NCBI GenBank assembly: GCA_028869315.1
Contig: JAGWSV010000040.1
Coordinates: 1-43,995, forward strand
Length of the DNA: 43,995 bases
Source of the DNA: Rhodospirillales bacterium
Lineage (GTDB): Bacteria; Pseudomonadota; Alphaproteobacteria; Acetobacterales; Acetobacteraceae
Direction of reading: 5' to 3'
Within the stretch, counting starts at the first letter, position 1; each line of letters opens with the position of its first letter. The translations under genes were made by a program, and so were the position numbers. The notes under the pieces were generated by a model. The model saw nothing but the letters and a program-made list of their open reading frames with translations, searched no databases and was not told the DNA's origin. This document shows positions 10,601-18,520 of this stretch, in pieces.

Positions 10601-11072
10601 CGCTCCGAACCTCCGTCGCGAGCGTGCCGCCAAGCGATCCGACGAACGCTTCGAAATCCTTCGCTTCGCGGAAATTGCGATACACGCTGGCGAAGCGGAC
10701 ATAGGCGACGGGATCGAGGTCCTTCAGCGTGTCCATCACGAGTTCGCCGATCTGCTTGCTCGGGATCTCCGTGTCGCCCGACGCTTCCAGATGGCGCACG
10801 ATGCCGTTGACGATCCGCTCGATCCGCTCGTCCTCGATCGGTCGCTTGCGCAGGGCGATGCGGATCGAGCGGGCGAGCTTGTCGCGATCGAAACCGACCC
10901 GACGGCCGTCGGACTTCACGACGGTGAGCTCGCGCAGTTGCACCCGCTCGATCGTCGTGAAGCGCTGACCGCATTGCGGGCAGAACCGCCGGCGCCGGAT
11001 CGCCGCGCCGTCTTCGGTCGGGCGGCTGTCCTTCACCTGGGTATCGTCGTGGCCGCAAAACGGGCAATGCAT
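10584..11072 (-). CDS. nrdR: Transcriptional repressor NrdR
   Basis: A nucleotide-sensing repressor of ribonucleotide reductase genes. The 162-residue protein has an N-terminal zinc ribbon with C3, C6, C31 and C34 ([15 protein letters not shown]) and a central ATP-cone domain (about 48-138). The C-terminal [20 protein letters not shown] segment is typical; I count it in pieces ([18 protein letters not shown]). It lies 37 bp after glyA and overlaps ribD by 17 bp. The link to the riboflavin operon is positional and widely conserved in proteobacteria. Its target NrdR boxes are not in this window. Confidence 0.96.
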   Translation of the reverse strand: MHCPFCGHDDTQVKDSRPTEDGAAIRRRRFCPQCGQRFTTIERVQLRELTVVKSDGRRVGFDRDKLARSIRIALRKRPIEDERIERIVNGIVRHLEASGDTEIPSKQIGELVMDTLKDLDPVAYVRFASVYRNFREAKDFEAFVGSLGGTLATEVRSDDGQP

Positions 11073-11109
11073 CAGCCCACACAGCCCTCACTGCGCAGCA
11101 TCGCCGCGC

Positions 11110-12420
11110 TCACCGCCCGCGATAGATCGGGAAGCGGGCGCACAACGCCCGCACGCGCGCGCCGACGGCACGTTCGGCCGCCTCGTTGCCGCCGTCGTTG
11201 GAACGGGCCAAGCCATCGAGCACCTCGGTGATCATCAAGCCGACCTCCCGGAACTCCGCCGCACCGAAGCCACGCGTGGTCGCGGCCGGCGAGCCGACGC
11301 GAATGCCGGACGTGATCGTCGGCTTCTCCGGATCGAACGGGATGGCATTCTTGTTGACGGTGATATGCGCGCGCTCAAGGCTGGCATCGGCGGCCTTGCC
11401 GGTCACGTGCTTCGGACGCAAATCGACGAGCGCCAGATGGCAGTCGGTGCCGCCGGTCACGATCGCGAGCCCCTGCTCGACCAGCGTCGCGGCCAAGGTG
11501 CGGGCATTGTCCAGCACGGCCTGCTGGTAGCTCCGGAACTCCGGCCGCAATGCTTCCCCGAACGCCGCCGCCTTGCCGGCGATCACGTGCATCAGCGGTC
11601 CGCCCTGCAAGCCGGGGAAGACCGCGCTGTTGATTTTCTTGCCGATCTCAAGGTCGTTCGACAGAACCATGCCGCCACGCGGCCCGCGCAGGGTCTTGTG
11701 GGTGGTGGTGGTCACCACATGGGCATGCGGAAGCGGGCTCGGAAACAAGCCGGCGGCGACGAGGCCGGCGAAATGCGCCATGTCCACCATGAAGTAGGCG
11801 CCGACCTCGTCGGCCACCCGGCGGATGCGAGCGAAATCGATGACGCGCGGATAGGCGGAGCCGCCGGCGATGATCAGCTTCGGCCGCTCGCTGCGGGCCA
11901 GCGATTCGAGCTGGTCGTAATCGATCCGCCCGTCCTCGCGCCGCACGCCGTATTGCACCGCCCGAAACCACTTGCCCGACAGGTTGGGGGCAGCGCCGTG
12001 CGTCAGATGCCCGCCGGCGGCAAGGCTCATGCCCAGGATGGTTTCGCCGGGCCTCACCAGGGCCAGGAACGCCGCCTGGTTGGCCTGCGCTCCGGAATGC
12101 GGCTGCACGTTGGCGAAAGCACAGTCGAACAGCCGCTTCGCTCGTTCGATCGCCAGGGTCTCCGCCACGTCGACATCGACGCAACCGCCGTAGTAGCGCC
12201 GGCCGGGATAGCCTTCAGCGTATTTGTTCGTCAGCACCGATCCCTGCGCTTCCAGCACGGCCGCAGAGACGATGTTTTCACTGGCGATGAGCTCGATGCC
12301 GTCCTGCTGTCGATGCAATTCCGCACCGATCGCGGCGGCAAGCTCAGGGTCGGTTTCCACCAGCGGCGCTGTGAAGAAACGGTCAAGGCTGGCGGCAGGC
12401 TGAGTCTGGTTCATGGTCAT
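11110..12420 (-). CDS. glyA: Serine hydroxymethyltransferase
   Basis: A PLP enzyme that interconverts serine plus tetrahydrofolate with glycine plus 5,10-methylene-THF, the main entry of one-carbon units. It has 436 residues, full length. Visible features are [35 protein letters not shown] and the PLP lysine K242 in [14 protein letters not shown]. The first ATG (12420) and a second two codons later (12414) are both possible; the ribosome site is weak (CCGGGG). It is the first gene of the long minus-strand operon, so the promoter should lie in the 109 bp before it. No clear -35/-10 pair stands out there. Confidence 0.96.
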   Translation of the reverse strand: MTMNQTQPAASLDRFFTAPLVETDPELAAAIGAELHRQQDGIELIASENIVSAAVLEAQGSVLTNKYAEGYPGRRYYGGCVDVDVAETLAIERAKRLFDCAFANVQPHSGAQANQAAFLALVRPGETILGMSLAAGGHLTHGAAPNLSGKWFRAVQYGVRREDGRIDYDQLESLARSERPKLIIAGGSAYPRVIDFARIRRVADEVGAYFMVDMAHFAGLVAAGLFPSPLPHAHVVTTTTHKTLRGPRGGMVLSNDLEIGKKINSAVFPGLQGGPLMHVIAGKAAAFGEALRPEFRSYQQAVLDNARTLAATLVEQGLAIVTGGTDCHLALVDLRPKHVTGKAADASLERAHITVNKNAIPFDPEKPTITSGIRVGSPAATTRGFGAAEFREVGLMITEVLDGLARSNDGGNEAAERAVGARVRALCARFPIYRGR

Positions 12421-12529
12421 CCCCGGTCAGAACGGTCCCCTTAGCACGGGCCGGACACGCGCGGAACATGAGGGAAGCGACGATGGCGGCGGATCACGTC
12501 CCGGGCGATCACCGGGCGCTCCGCGTGTC

Positions 12530-12865
12530 TCAACCCAGATGCACGGCCAGCCATACGGCTGGCGGCATCACGGACGTCCGCTCCACCCGATGCCGGCGAT
12601 GCGCCGGCAAAAACACGTAGTCGCCCGGCCCGAGATCCCGCACGACCGTTTCCCCGGCGATGCGCAGGCTGGCCGACCCGGCCAGCAGCACCACGAATTC
12701 CGCCTGGTCCTGGTCGTACCAGAAACCGTCCGGGCTGGCCTGTCCGGCAGAGACAATCCGCTCGATCCGCGCACCCGGAAGGGAAAGCAGCTGCGTCGTC
12801 CGCTCCTCGGCACGCGCATCGGGCAAACCGCTCAGCAGAGCACCGGCATGGACGCCCCCGGTCAC
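12530..12865 (-). CDS. Cupin-domain protein
   Basis: A small single-domain cupin of 111 residues. The beta-barrel signature is seen in FWYDQDQAEFVVLLAGSA (cupin motif 1 region, with Glu but only partial His ligands) and in LGPGDYVFLPAHRRHRV (motif 2: G-D-x-x-x-x-P-A-x-x-x-H). Such proteins bind a metal or small ligand, and many have no known substrate. The start is a GTG overlapping the upstream L,D-transpeptidase-like stop by 4 bp (GTGA), so it is probably the third gene of a ribA-ldt-cupin operon. The function is not predictable from what I see. Confidence 0.8.
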   Translation of the reverse strand: MTGGVHAGALLSGLPDARAEERTTQLLSLPGARIERIVSAGQASPDGFWYDQDQAEFVVLLAGSASLRIAGETVVRDLGPGDYVFLPAHRRHRVERTSVMPPAVWLAVHLG

Positions 12866-13353
12866 CCCAGCACCTCGATCTCGCGCAGCCCGAGCGCCAA
12901 CGCCGTTCGCAGATCAGCCGGGAGCAGCGCGATGCAGCCGTCGGTCGGCGCGAAATCCGCCCGGGCGACATGAAGAAAAATTGCCGAGCCGCGGCCGGAC
13001 ACCACCGGGGAGTCGTTCCAGCCCAGCACGCCGATCAGGTCGTAGACTTGGTCCTCCCGCCACAGTGCCTCGCCCCGGGCCGGATGGGGGCGGCGAACCA
13101 TGCGGTTGTAATCGGGATGGGCAGGGTCATCGCACCAGCCGTCGTCGGGGGCGAGCGGCTCCACCGGCACCGCGCAGGCGGGCGGCGGGCCGCGATCGGC
13201 GCGATAGAGAACCCGGCGGAGCGGCAGCAGCCCGACAGGGGTGGCGCCGTCGCCCTCGGTTTTTTCGGCCCGCACGCCGCCGCGGCCGAGCGCCGCGCGC
13301 ATGATCCGCCCAGCCATCCGGAACCGCCCGTCTGCTGCAACCGTCGCGCGCAT
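12862..13353 (-). CDS. YkuD/L,D-transpeptidase-like protein without a signal peptide
   Basis: L,D-transpeptidases make 3-3 crosslinks in peptidoglycan or attach proteins to it, using a catalytic cysteine. The 163-residue protein has the family active site: H128 in IFLHVARAD and C140 in FAPTDGCIAL (the S/T-x-G-C motif). The N-terminus (MRATVAADGRFRMAGR) is charged with no hydrophobic segment, so there is no visible export signal. That is odd for an enzyme expected to act in the periplasm. The ATG lies 7 bp after the ribA stop. The cupin gene overlaps its end. The start at 13353 is preferred; an in-frame extension upstream would run into ribA and has no family resemblance. Confidence 0.82.
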   Translation of the reverse strand: MRATVAADGRFRMAGRIMRAALGRGGVRAEKTEGDGATPVGLLPLRRVLYRADRGPPPACAVPVEPLAPDDGWCDDPAHPDYNRMVRRPHPARGEALWREDQVYDLIGVLGWNDSPVVSGRGSAIFLHVARADFAPTDGCIALLPADLRTALALGLREIEVLG

Positions 13354-13360
13354 TGCCCTT

Positions 13361-14545
13361 CTAGCCCAGCAGATGGCCGAAGCGACGGGCCTTGGTGGCC
13401 AGGTATTCGTCATTCACGCCGTTCGGCGCGAAGGCATGCGGTTCCCGTCCTGCCACCTCGATCCCGCAGGCGGCCAGCCCGCTGAGCTTGTCGGGATTGT
13501 TGGTCAGCAGCCGCACCCGGCGAATCCCCAGCGCCTCCAGCATGGTGGCGGCGGTGAGGAAGTTGCGCTCATCCGCCTCCCATCCCAGCGCCCGATTGGC
13601 GTCCACGGTGTCCAGTCCACGATCCTGCAACGTGTAGGCGCGGAGCTTGCTGGCCAGCCCGATGCCCCGGCCTTCCTGCGCGAGATAAAGCAGCACGCCG
13701 GCCCCGGCCTCCGCCATCCGCGCGATGGCACCACGCAACTGCGCTCCGCAGTCGCAGCGCAGGCTGTCGAGCAGGTCGCCGGTGAAGCACTCCGAATGCA
13801 GCCGGACCAACGGCGCTTCTTCGGATCGCGGCTCGCCGACCAGGATCGCCAGGTGCTCGATGCCGCCATCAGCCGGCCGGAAGATGACAATGCGCGCATC
13901 CGACGCAGCAGAGAGCGGCACCTGGGCCTCGGTCAGCCGGCGCAAGGAGGAAGCGGCCGCGGGACGGTAGGCCAGCACGTCGGCCGGGCTCACCGCCAAC
14001 ACTCCTGCCTCGGGCGCGCTCGGCATCCCGCGAAGCGGAGCAGCCACGACCGCGGGCAGCAGACGGCCGAGCTTGACCAGGGCCAGCGCGGCTCCCGCCG
14101 CCGCTGGTGCCTCGACCGGCTCGGGCACGGCGGGGAGGGTCTGCTCCAAGGTCGGGTCGGCGAGGCGGGCCAGCGGTTCGGGGGCAAGCAACGGCGCGGT
14201 CAGCGCCAGCGCAACCGGCATGCCCCCCGCCGGGCCAACCGGACGGCGCAGAACCGCCGCGGCGCGCGTCGGGGCCAGCAACAACACCGGCGGCGCGCCG
14301 ACCAGTTGGCAATATTCCTCCAGCCCGGCCGCGCTTGCCGCCTCCGCGGCCAGCAGAACCAAAGGCGGGTCGGCGGCGAGCACCACCGGAATCCCGCGCC
14401 GCAGGTCGGTGGCGGCGCGATGCACCATGCGCAATTGGCCCGGTGAGAGCCGCGGCACATGGGTCCGGTCGCCCGTCGGCGCGGCGGATTCCGGCAATTC
14501 GACCCCGCGAGCAACCGCGGAACGGGGAAAGTTGGGTCGGTTCAT
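13361..14545 (-). CDS. ribA: GTP cyclohydrolase II with an N-terminal RibB-like remnant domain
   Basis: Catalyses the first committed riboflavin step, GTP to 2,5-diamino-6-ribosylamino-pyrimidinone phosphate. It has 394 residues. The catalytic domain (about 195-394) has the zinc cysteines C253, C264 and C266 (HSECFTG, LRCDCGAQL), the motif YLAQEGRGIGL and RLLTNNPDK. The first 190 residues contain DLRRGIPVVLAADPP but none of the acidic RibB catalytic motif; they look like a decayed dihydroxybutanone-phosphate-synthase domain, a layout I know from other alphaproteobacterial RibA proteins. The ATG at 14545 is preferred; an ATG at 14575 is possible, and no clear ribosome site favours either. It heads a short minus-strand operon with the transpeptidase-like and cupin genes. 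Confidence 0.9.
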   Translation of the reverse strand: MNRPNFPRSAVARGVELPESAAPTGDRTHVPRLSPGQLRMVHRAATDLRRGIPVVLAADPPLVLLAAEAASAAGLEEYCQLVGAPPVLLLAPTRAAAVLRRPVGPAGGMPVALALTAPLLAPEPLARLADPTLEQTLPAVPEPVEAPAAAGAALALVKLGRLLPAVVAAPLRGMPSAPEAGVLAVSPADVLAYRPAAASSLRRLTEAQVPLSAASDARIVIFRPADGGIEHLAILVGEPRSEEAPLVRLHSECFTGDLLDSLRCDCGAQLRGAIARMAEAGAGVLLYLAQEGRGIGLASKLRAYTLQDRGLDTVDANRALGWEADERNFLTAATMLEALGIRRVRLLTNNPDKLSGLAACGIEVAGREPHAFAPNGVNDEYLATKARRFGHLLG

Positions 14546-14751
14546 CGATCGATCACGCGTTTGCGATCCGCACATGGCCAAATTTTGTCATCATTCACCC
14601 CGAAGCTTCCGCGCATCACCCGTGCGGACCCGGCATGTCTGGCAAGACGCGCGGGCTCTGCGTGGAGTATATGGGGGTTGGACGGGGTTGTCGTGATTCC
14701 CCCGGATCGTACCGGTCGTGCCCAGCCCCCACCGGATCGAAGGAAGAAACC

Positions 14752-15471
14752 ATGCCCAGCGAGCGGCCTATCCTGATCGTGGACGACGACAACGATCTTC
14801 GCCTCACCCTGGCCGAGCAGCTTGCGCTCGAGGGGGAGTTCACCGCGGTCGAAGCTTCCACCCTGCGCGAGGCCGACCGGCTGCTTTCCGCCCCGGATGC
14901 CCGCTTCGACGCGGTGATCCTGGATCTCGCCATGCCCGACGGCGACGGACGCGACTTCTGCGTGCAGATGCGCCAGCGCGGCCACAAGATGCCGGTGATC
15001 ATGCTCACCGGGTCGGACGCGGAGATGGACATCGTGCGCGGGCTCGATGCGGGCGCCAGCGACTACATCGCCAAGCCATTCCGGCTGGCCGAGCTACTGG
15101 CTCGGTTGCGCGCGCAATTGCGCAACTTCGAGAACAGCGAGGACGCCGTGTTCTCGATCGGCCCGTATACGTTCCGCCCGGCCGCCAAGCTGCTGCTGGA
15201 TCCGGAGCGCAACCGGCGCATCCGCCTCACCGAGAAGGAGGCGGCGATCCTGAAATACCTCTATCGCTCCGGCGCGCCGGTGGCGCGGCAGGAACTGCTG
15301 GGCGAGGTGTGGGGCTACAATGCCGCGGTGACCACCCACACACTCGAGACCCATATCTACCGGCTGCGCCAGAAGATCGAGCCCGACCCGACCAATGCGC
15401 GGCTGCTGCTGACCGAGAACGGCGGCTATCGTCTCGACCCTGAGGGAACCGCGGTGCTGGCCGTGGCCTGA
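14752..15471 (+). CDS. OmpR/PhoB-family response regulator (orphan)
   Basis: A DNA-binding response regulator of 239 residues. The receiver domain (1-120) has the acidic cluster D11-D13, phosphoacceptor D58 in VILDLAMPDGDG, T86 (MLTGSD) and K108 (IAKPF). The winged-helix domain (about 130-235) carries the expected LTEKEAAILKYLYR, VWGYNAAVTTHTLETHIYRL and GGYRL segments. The ATG is preceded by AAGGAAG with 5-nt spacing. No histidine kinase gene is adjacent, so the signal is unknown. It is divergent from ribA across a 206-bp gap that must hold both promoters. It could be a global regulator, but nothing here shows the target. Confidence 0.9.
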   Translation: MPSERPILIVDDDNDLRLTLAEQLALEGEFTAVEASTLREADRLLSAPDARFDAVILDLAMPDGDGRDFCVQMRQRGHKMPVIMLTGSDAEMDIVRGLDAGASDYIAKPFRLAELLARLRAQLRNFENSEDAVFSIGPYTFRPAAKLLLDPERNRRIRLTEKEAAILKYLYRSGAPVARQELLGEVWGYNAAVTTHTLETHIYRLRQKIEPDPTNARLLLTENGGYRLDPEGTAVLAVA

Positions 15472-15622
15472 AGCGACGGCGAGCGTCACGGCCGGCCGGG
15501 CGCGCAGGCCATGGCGGGCGGCTGGTCGAAGCCACCCACCGCCATCCGCGGCAGCACCCCGCCGGCTGCGCGGAGCGATCGGCGCCGACCGGACACGCGC
15601 ACGGGTCCGCAGACGATCGGGC

Positions 15623-16432
15623 CTATAGCGCCAGTTCCACGCACACGGGCACGTGATCCGAGCCCTGCACCCAGTCGCGGGCCTCCTTCAACACCCGCTG
15701 CCGGCGCAGGGCGCCCGTAAGGTCGTCGGTTACCCACACATGATCCAGCCGCCGACCGCGATCGGAGGCGCGCCAGTCCCGGTTGCGATACGACCACCAT
15801 GTGTAGAGCCGCTCCGGCTCCGGCGTGAAATGCCGGACCGCGTCCACGAAGCCGGTGCGCTGCCAGGCGAGCAGCCCTTCGGTCTCCGGCGGCGTGTGGC
15901 TCACCACGCCAAGCAGTTGCTTGTGGTTCCAGACGTCGAACTCCAGCGGCGCGATATTGAGATCGCCCACCACCACCGTGCGGGCGAGCCCGCTGCGGGC
16001 GGCAAACCAGGCCCGTGTCTCGGCGATGAAGTCGAGCTTGTGACCGTATTTCGGGTTGGCGTCCCGATCGGGCACGTCCCCGCCCGCCGGGACGTAGAAA
16101 TCATGCAGCTCGATGGGTCCGCCCGGCGCATCGAGCGTCACCGCGAGATGCCGGCAGTCTCCCTTGCCGCACCAGTCGGGCGCGGTCTCCAGCGTGACGA
16201 TCGGGCGGCGGGAGAAGATCGCCACCCCGTTGTAGCCCTTCATCCCCCGCCACGCGGCATGGGGATAGCCGAGCGCGGCCGGCGCTTCGGCAGGGAACAG
16301 TTCGTCCGGAACCTTGGTCTCCTGCAGGCAGATCACGTCCGGATCCAGCGCCGCCGCCAGCTCCCGGAGCAGCGTCAGGCGCAGCCGCAGGGAGTTGATG
16401 TTCCAGGTGGCGATCCGCAACGACGCCGGCAT
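15623..16432 (-). CDS. xthA: Exodeoxyribonuclease III / AP endonuclease
   Basis: Removes abasic sites and 3'-blocking groups in base-excision repair. It has 269 residues, standard for the family. Metal and catalytic features include IATWNINSLRLR (Asn), CLQETKVPD (Glu), DFYVPAGGD, VVVGDLNIAP (Asp/Asn) and the C-terminal GSDHVPV (Asp-His). The ATG overlaps by 1 nt with the stop of the upstream fumarylacetoacetate-hydrolase-family gene (TGATG), so the two are co-translated. The pairing seems positional rather than functional. Confidence 0.95.
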   Translation of the reverse strand: MPASLRIATWNINSLRLRLTLLRELAAALDPDVICLQETKVPDELFPAEAPAALGYPHAAWRGMKGYNGVAIFSRRPIVTLETAPDWCGKGDCRHLAVTLDAPGGPIELHDFYVPAGGDVPDRDANPKYGHKLDFIAETRAWFAARSGLARTVVVGDLNIAPLEFDVWNHKQLLGVVSHTPPETEGLLAWQRTGFVDAVRHFTPEPERLYTWWSYRNRDWRASDRGRRLDHVWVTDDLTGALRRQRVLKEARDWVQGSDHVPVCVELAL

Positions 16433-17118
16433 CAGACGACGCGGGTACGGATCGTCCCGACGCCCTCCACCTCCCCTTCCAGCAGGTCACCTCGGCTGAC
16501 CGCGGCCACGCCTTCCGGCGTGCCGGTGAAGATCAGGTCGCCCGGCGCCAAACGCACCAGCCGGGAGAGGTAGGCGACCGTCTCCGGCACGCTCCAGATC
16601 ATGTTCGCCAGGTCGGAGCTCTGCCGCAGCTTGCCGTTCACCTTGAGCGCGATCCGTCCGTGCGCGGGATGGCCGATGCGCGCCACCGGGACCATCAGGC
16701 CGATCGGGCCGGAATGGTCGAACCCTTTACCCATGTCCCACGGCTTGCCTTCTTTCTTGGCCTGGCCCTGGAGATCGCGGCGGGTCAGATCGAGCCCGGC
16801 GGCATAGCCCCAGACATGGGCAAGCGCGTCCGCCTCCGCGATGTCGGCGCCGCCCTCGCCGATCCCCACCACCAGCTCCATTTCATGATGGAGGTCCGAC
16901 GTGGCCGGCGGGTAGGGCGTGTCCGCCCCGCCGGTCACCAGCGCATCGGCGGGCTTCATGAAGAAGAACGGCGGCTCGCGGTCGGGGTCGCTGCCCATCT
17001 CACGCGCGTGCGCGGCGTAGTTGCGGCCGACGCAGAACACGCGACGAACCGGGAAAGCACCGCCTTCGGCGACAGGAATGGCGACGGGCGTGGGCGCGGG
17101 AAACACGAACTCGGGCAT
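16432..17118 (-). CDS. Fumarylacetoacetate hydrolase (FAH) family protein
   Basis: A 228-residue member of the FAH superfamily, whose members act as fumarylpyruvate or acylpyruvate hydrolases, oxaloacetate decarboxylases or isomerases. The core starts at VFCVGRNYAAHAREMG, followed by FFFMKPADAL, the metal-binding LHHEMELVV (His-Glu-x-Glu) and GDLIFTGTPEGV near the end. The whole layout is that of the short bacterial acylpyruvase type. The ATG at 17118 has a GGGGTG ribosome site and fits family length; an upstream in-frame extension has no resemblance to the family. The substrate cannot be assigned. Confidence 0.88.
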   Translation of the reverse strand: MPEFVFPAPTPVAIPVAEGGAFPVRRVFCVGRNYAAHAREMGSDPDREPPFFFMKPADALVTGGADTPYPPATSDLHHEMELVVGIGEGGADIAEADALAHVWGYAAGLDLTRRDLQGQAKKEGKPWDMGKGFDHSGPIGLMVPVARIGHPAHGRIALKVNGKLRQSSDLANMIWSVPETVAYLSRLVRLAPGDLIFTGTPEGVAAVSRGDLLEGEVEGVGTIRTRVV

Positions 17119-17314
17119 GGGCACCCCTGACGGCGTGAAAAGATGCAGGACCTTAGCGGTGCGGCGCCGGATTGGGTAGGCGCCGCCAACGGCGTGGCCC
17201 GCCGGCGCCGTGCCGCGCGCCGCCCCGTCGGGGAACAGCTGAGGCATCGTCCGCAGACACGTGCGTCAGCACGCCGACAAAGATGCCGATCAAGACAAAA
17301 CCGCAGGGCCCGCT

Positions 17315-17344
17315 CGACACCGCTGATCGATTCGATAGGTGTCG
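17315..17344. repeat. Short inverted repeat in the rodA/FAH-gene spacer
   Basis: CGACACC (17315-17321) is repeated in inverted form as GGTGTCG (17338-17344), separated by 16 nt containing ATCGATTCGAT, itself partly palindromic. It lies in the 256-bp gap after rodA and before the FAH-family gene, both on the minus strand. It could be a weak terminator of the rod-shape operon or an operator for the FAH gene; sequence alone does not decide. Confidence 0.35.
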
Positions 17345-17374
17345 AATGGACCCCGAGGGCAGGAGGTCGCGTGC

Positions 17375-18520
17375 CTACAGGGCTCCGGCGTCGGCCGGAA
17401 ACTCGGCATCCCGGTGCAGATCGGCCGACAGCAGCAGCCCGAAGCCCAGCATCACCGCAATCAAGGCGGAACCGCCATACGAGACCAGTGGCAGCGGCAC
17501 CCCGCCGACGGGAATGACGCCCATCACCATCGCCAGATTGACGAAGACGTACATGAAAAAATTGACGGTGACCCCGAATGCCACCAGCCGGCCGAACTGA
17601 TGGCGGCACCGCAGGCCGATCAGCATGCCGGCGGCAATGATCAGTGCCAGCAGCAGCAGCACCATGAGCGCGCCCATGAAGCCGAATTCCTCACCGACGA
17701 TGGTGAAAATGAAATCGGTCTGCTTCTCCGGCAGAAAATCCAGGTGCGCCTGGGTCCCGTGCAAGTAGCCCTGCCCCCACATGCCGCCCGAGCCCAGCGC
17801 GATCTTCGACTGGATGATGTTGTAGCCGGCGCCGAGCGGATCTCGCTCGGGGTGCAGGAAGGTCTCGATCCGCGCCTTTTGGTAGCCGTGCAGGTGGCCG
17901 TAGGCGATCCGCGCAATCAGCGGCAGCGGCAGCAGGGGCACGGCAAACATCCACCAGCGCACCCCGGCCGCGAACAGGACCGAGAGCCCCACCACGGTGG
18001 TGATCACGGCGGTGCCGAGATTCGGTTCCTTCAGGATGAGCGCCGCCGGCACCGCAATCGCCACGAGCGGCACCAGCAGGAACAAGGGTTGGCCCACCCG
18101 TTCCCACGAAGCCCGGTGGAACCAGGCGGCCAGCGCCAGCACCAGCGCGACTTTCATCAACTCGGACGGCTGCAGGTCGAACCCGGCGATGGTGATCCAG
18201 CGTTGAGCTCCCTTGCCGACATGCCCGAACCGTTCCACCGCCACCAGCAACGCCAAGGCCGCCGCATAGGTTGGCCAGGCAAGCCGCGCGATGAACCGGA
18301 TATCGACCAGGGCGACACCGAGCATCAGCACGAGGCCGAGGGCAAAGCGCAAGGCCTGGGTCTCGGCGTAGGGGCGCGGTGCGCCGCCATCGACGCTGTA
18401 AAGCGCCGCATACCCCACCGCGGCCAGCGCGCAGATCATCAACACGAAGACCCAGTTGAGCCGCGCCAGCTTGGCGGTCGTGTCGAATGGGACCGAACGG
18501 AGCAGTCTGCGGTCGCTCAT
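17375..18520 (-). CDS. rodA: Rod shape-determining protein RodA (SEDS peptidoglycan glycosyltransferase)
   Basis: The membrane glycosyltransferase of the elongasome, paired with PBP2. It has 381 residues with about ten hydrophobic segments. SEDS features are FDLQPSELMKVALVLALA, LKEPNLGTAVIT (the conserved Glu-Pro-Asp/Asn-Leu region) and FTIVGEEFGFMGA. The last cytoplasmic or periplasmic loops contain GVPLPLVSYGGSALI. Its ATG overlaps the mrdA stop by 4 bp, the usual coupling of these two partners. It is the last gene of mreB-mreC-mreD-mrdA-rodA. Confidence 0.95.
   Translation of the reverse strand: MSDRRLLRSVPFDTTAKLARLNWVFVLMICALAAVGYAALYSVDGGAPRPYAETQALRFALGLVLMLGVALVDIRFIARLAWPTYAAALALLVAVERFGHVGKGAQRWITIAGFDLQPSELMKVALVLALAAWFHRASWERVGQPLFLLVPLVAIAVPAALILKEPNLGTAVITTVVGLSVLFAAGVRWWMFAVPLLPLPLIARIAYGHLHGYQKARIETFLHPERDPLGAGYNIIQSKIALGSGGMWGQGYLHGTQAHLDFLPEKQTDFIFTIVGEEFGFMGALMVLLLLALIIAAGMLIGLRCRHQFGRLVAFGVTVNFFMYVFVNLAMVMGVIPVGGVPLPLVSYGGSALIAVMLGFGLLLSADLHRDAEFPADAGAL

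Noticed and set aside
14107-14751. In-frame N-terminal extension of the response regulator
   Set aside because: The extension is antisense to ribA and lacks any fold; the ATG at 14752 has a good ribosome site and the receiver domain begins a few residues later.
13361-15471. Possible two-component pair, with the response regulator next to ribA
   Set aside because: No histidine kinase motifs (H box, ATP-binding N/G boxes) are found on either strand nearby; the regulator is an orphan in this window.
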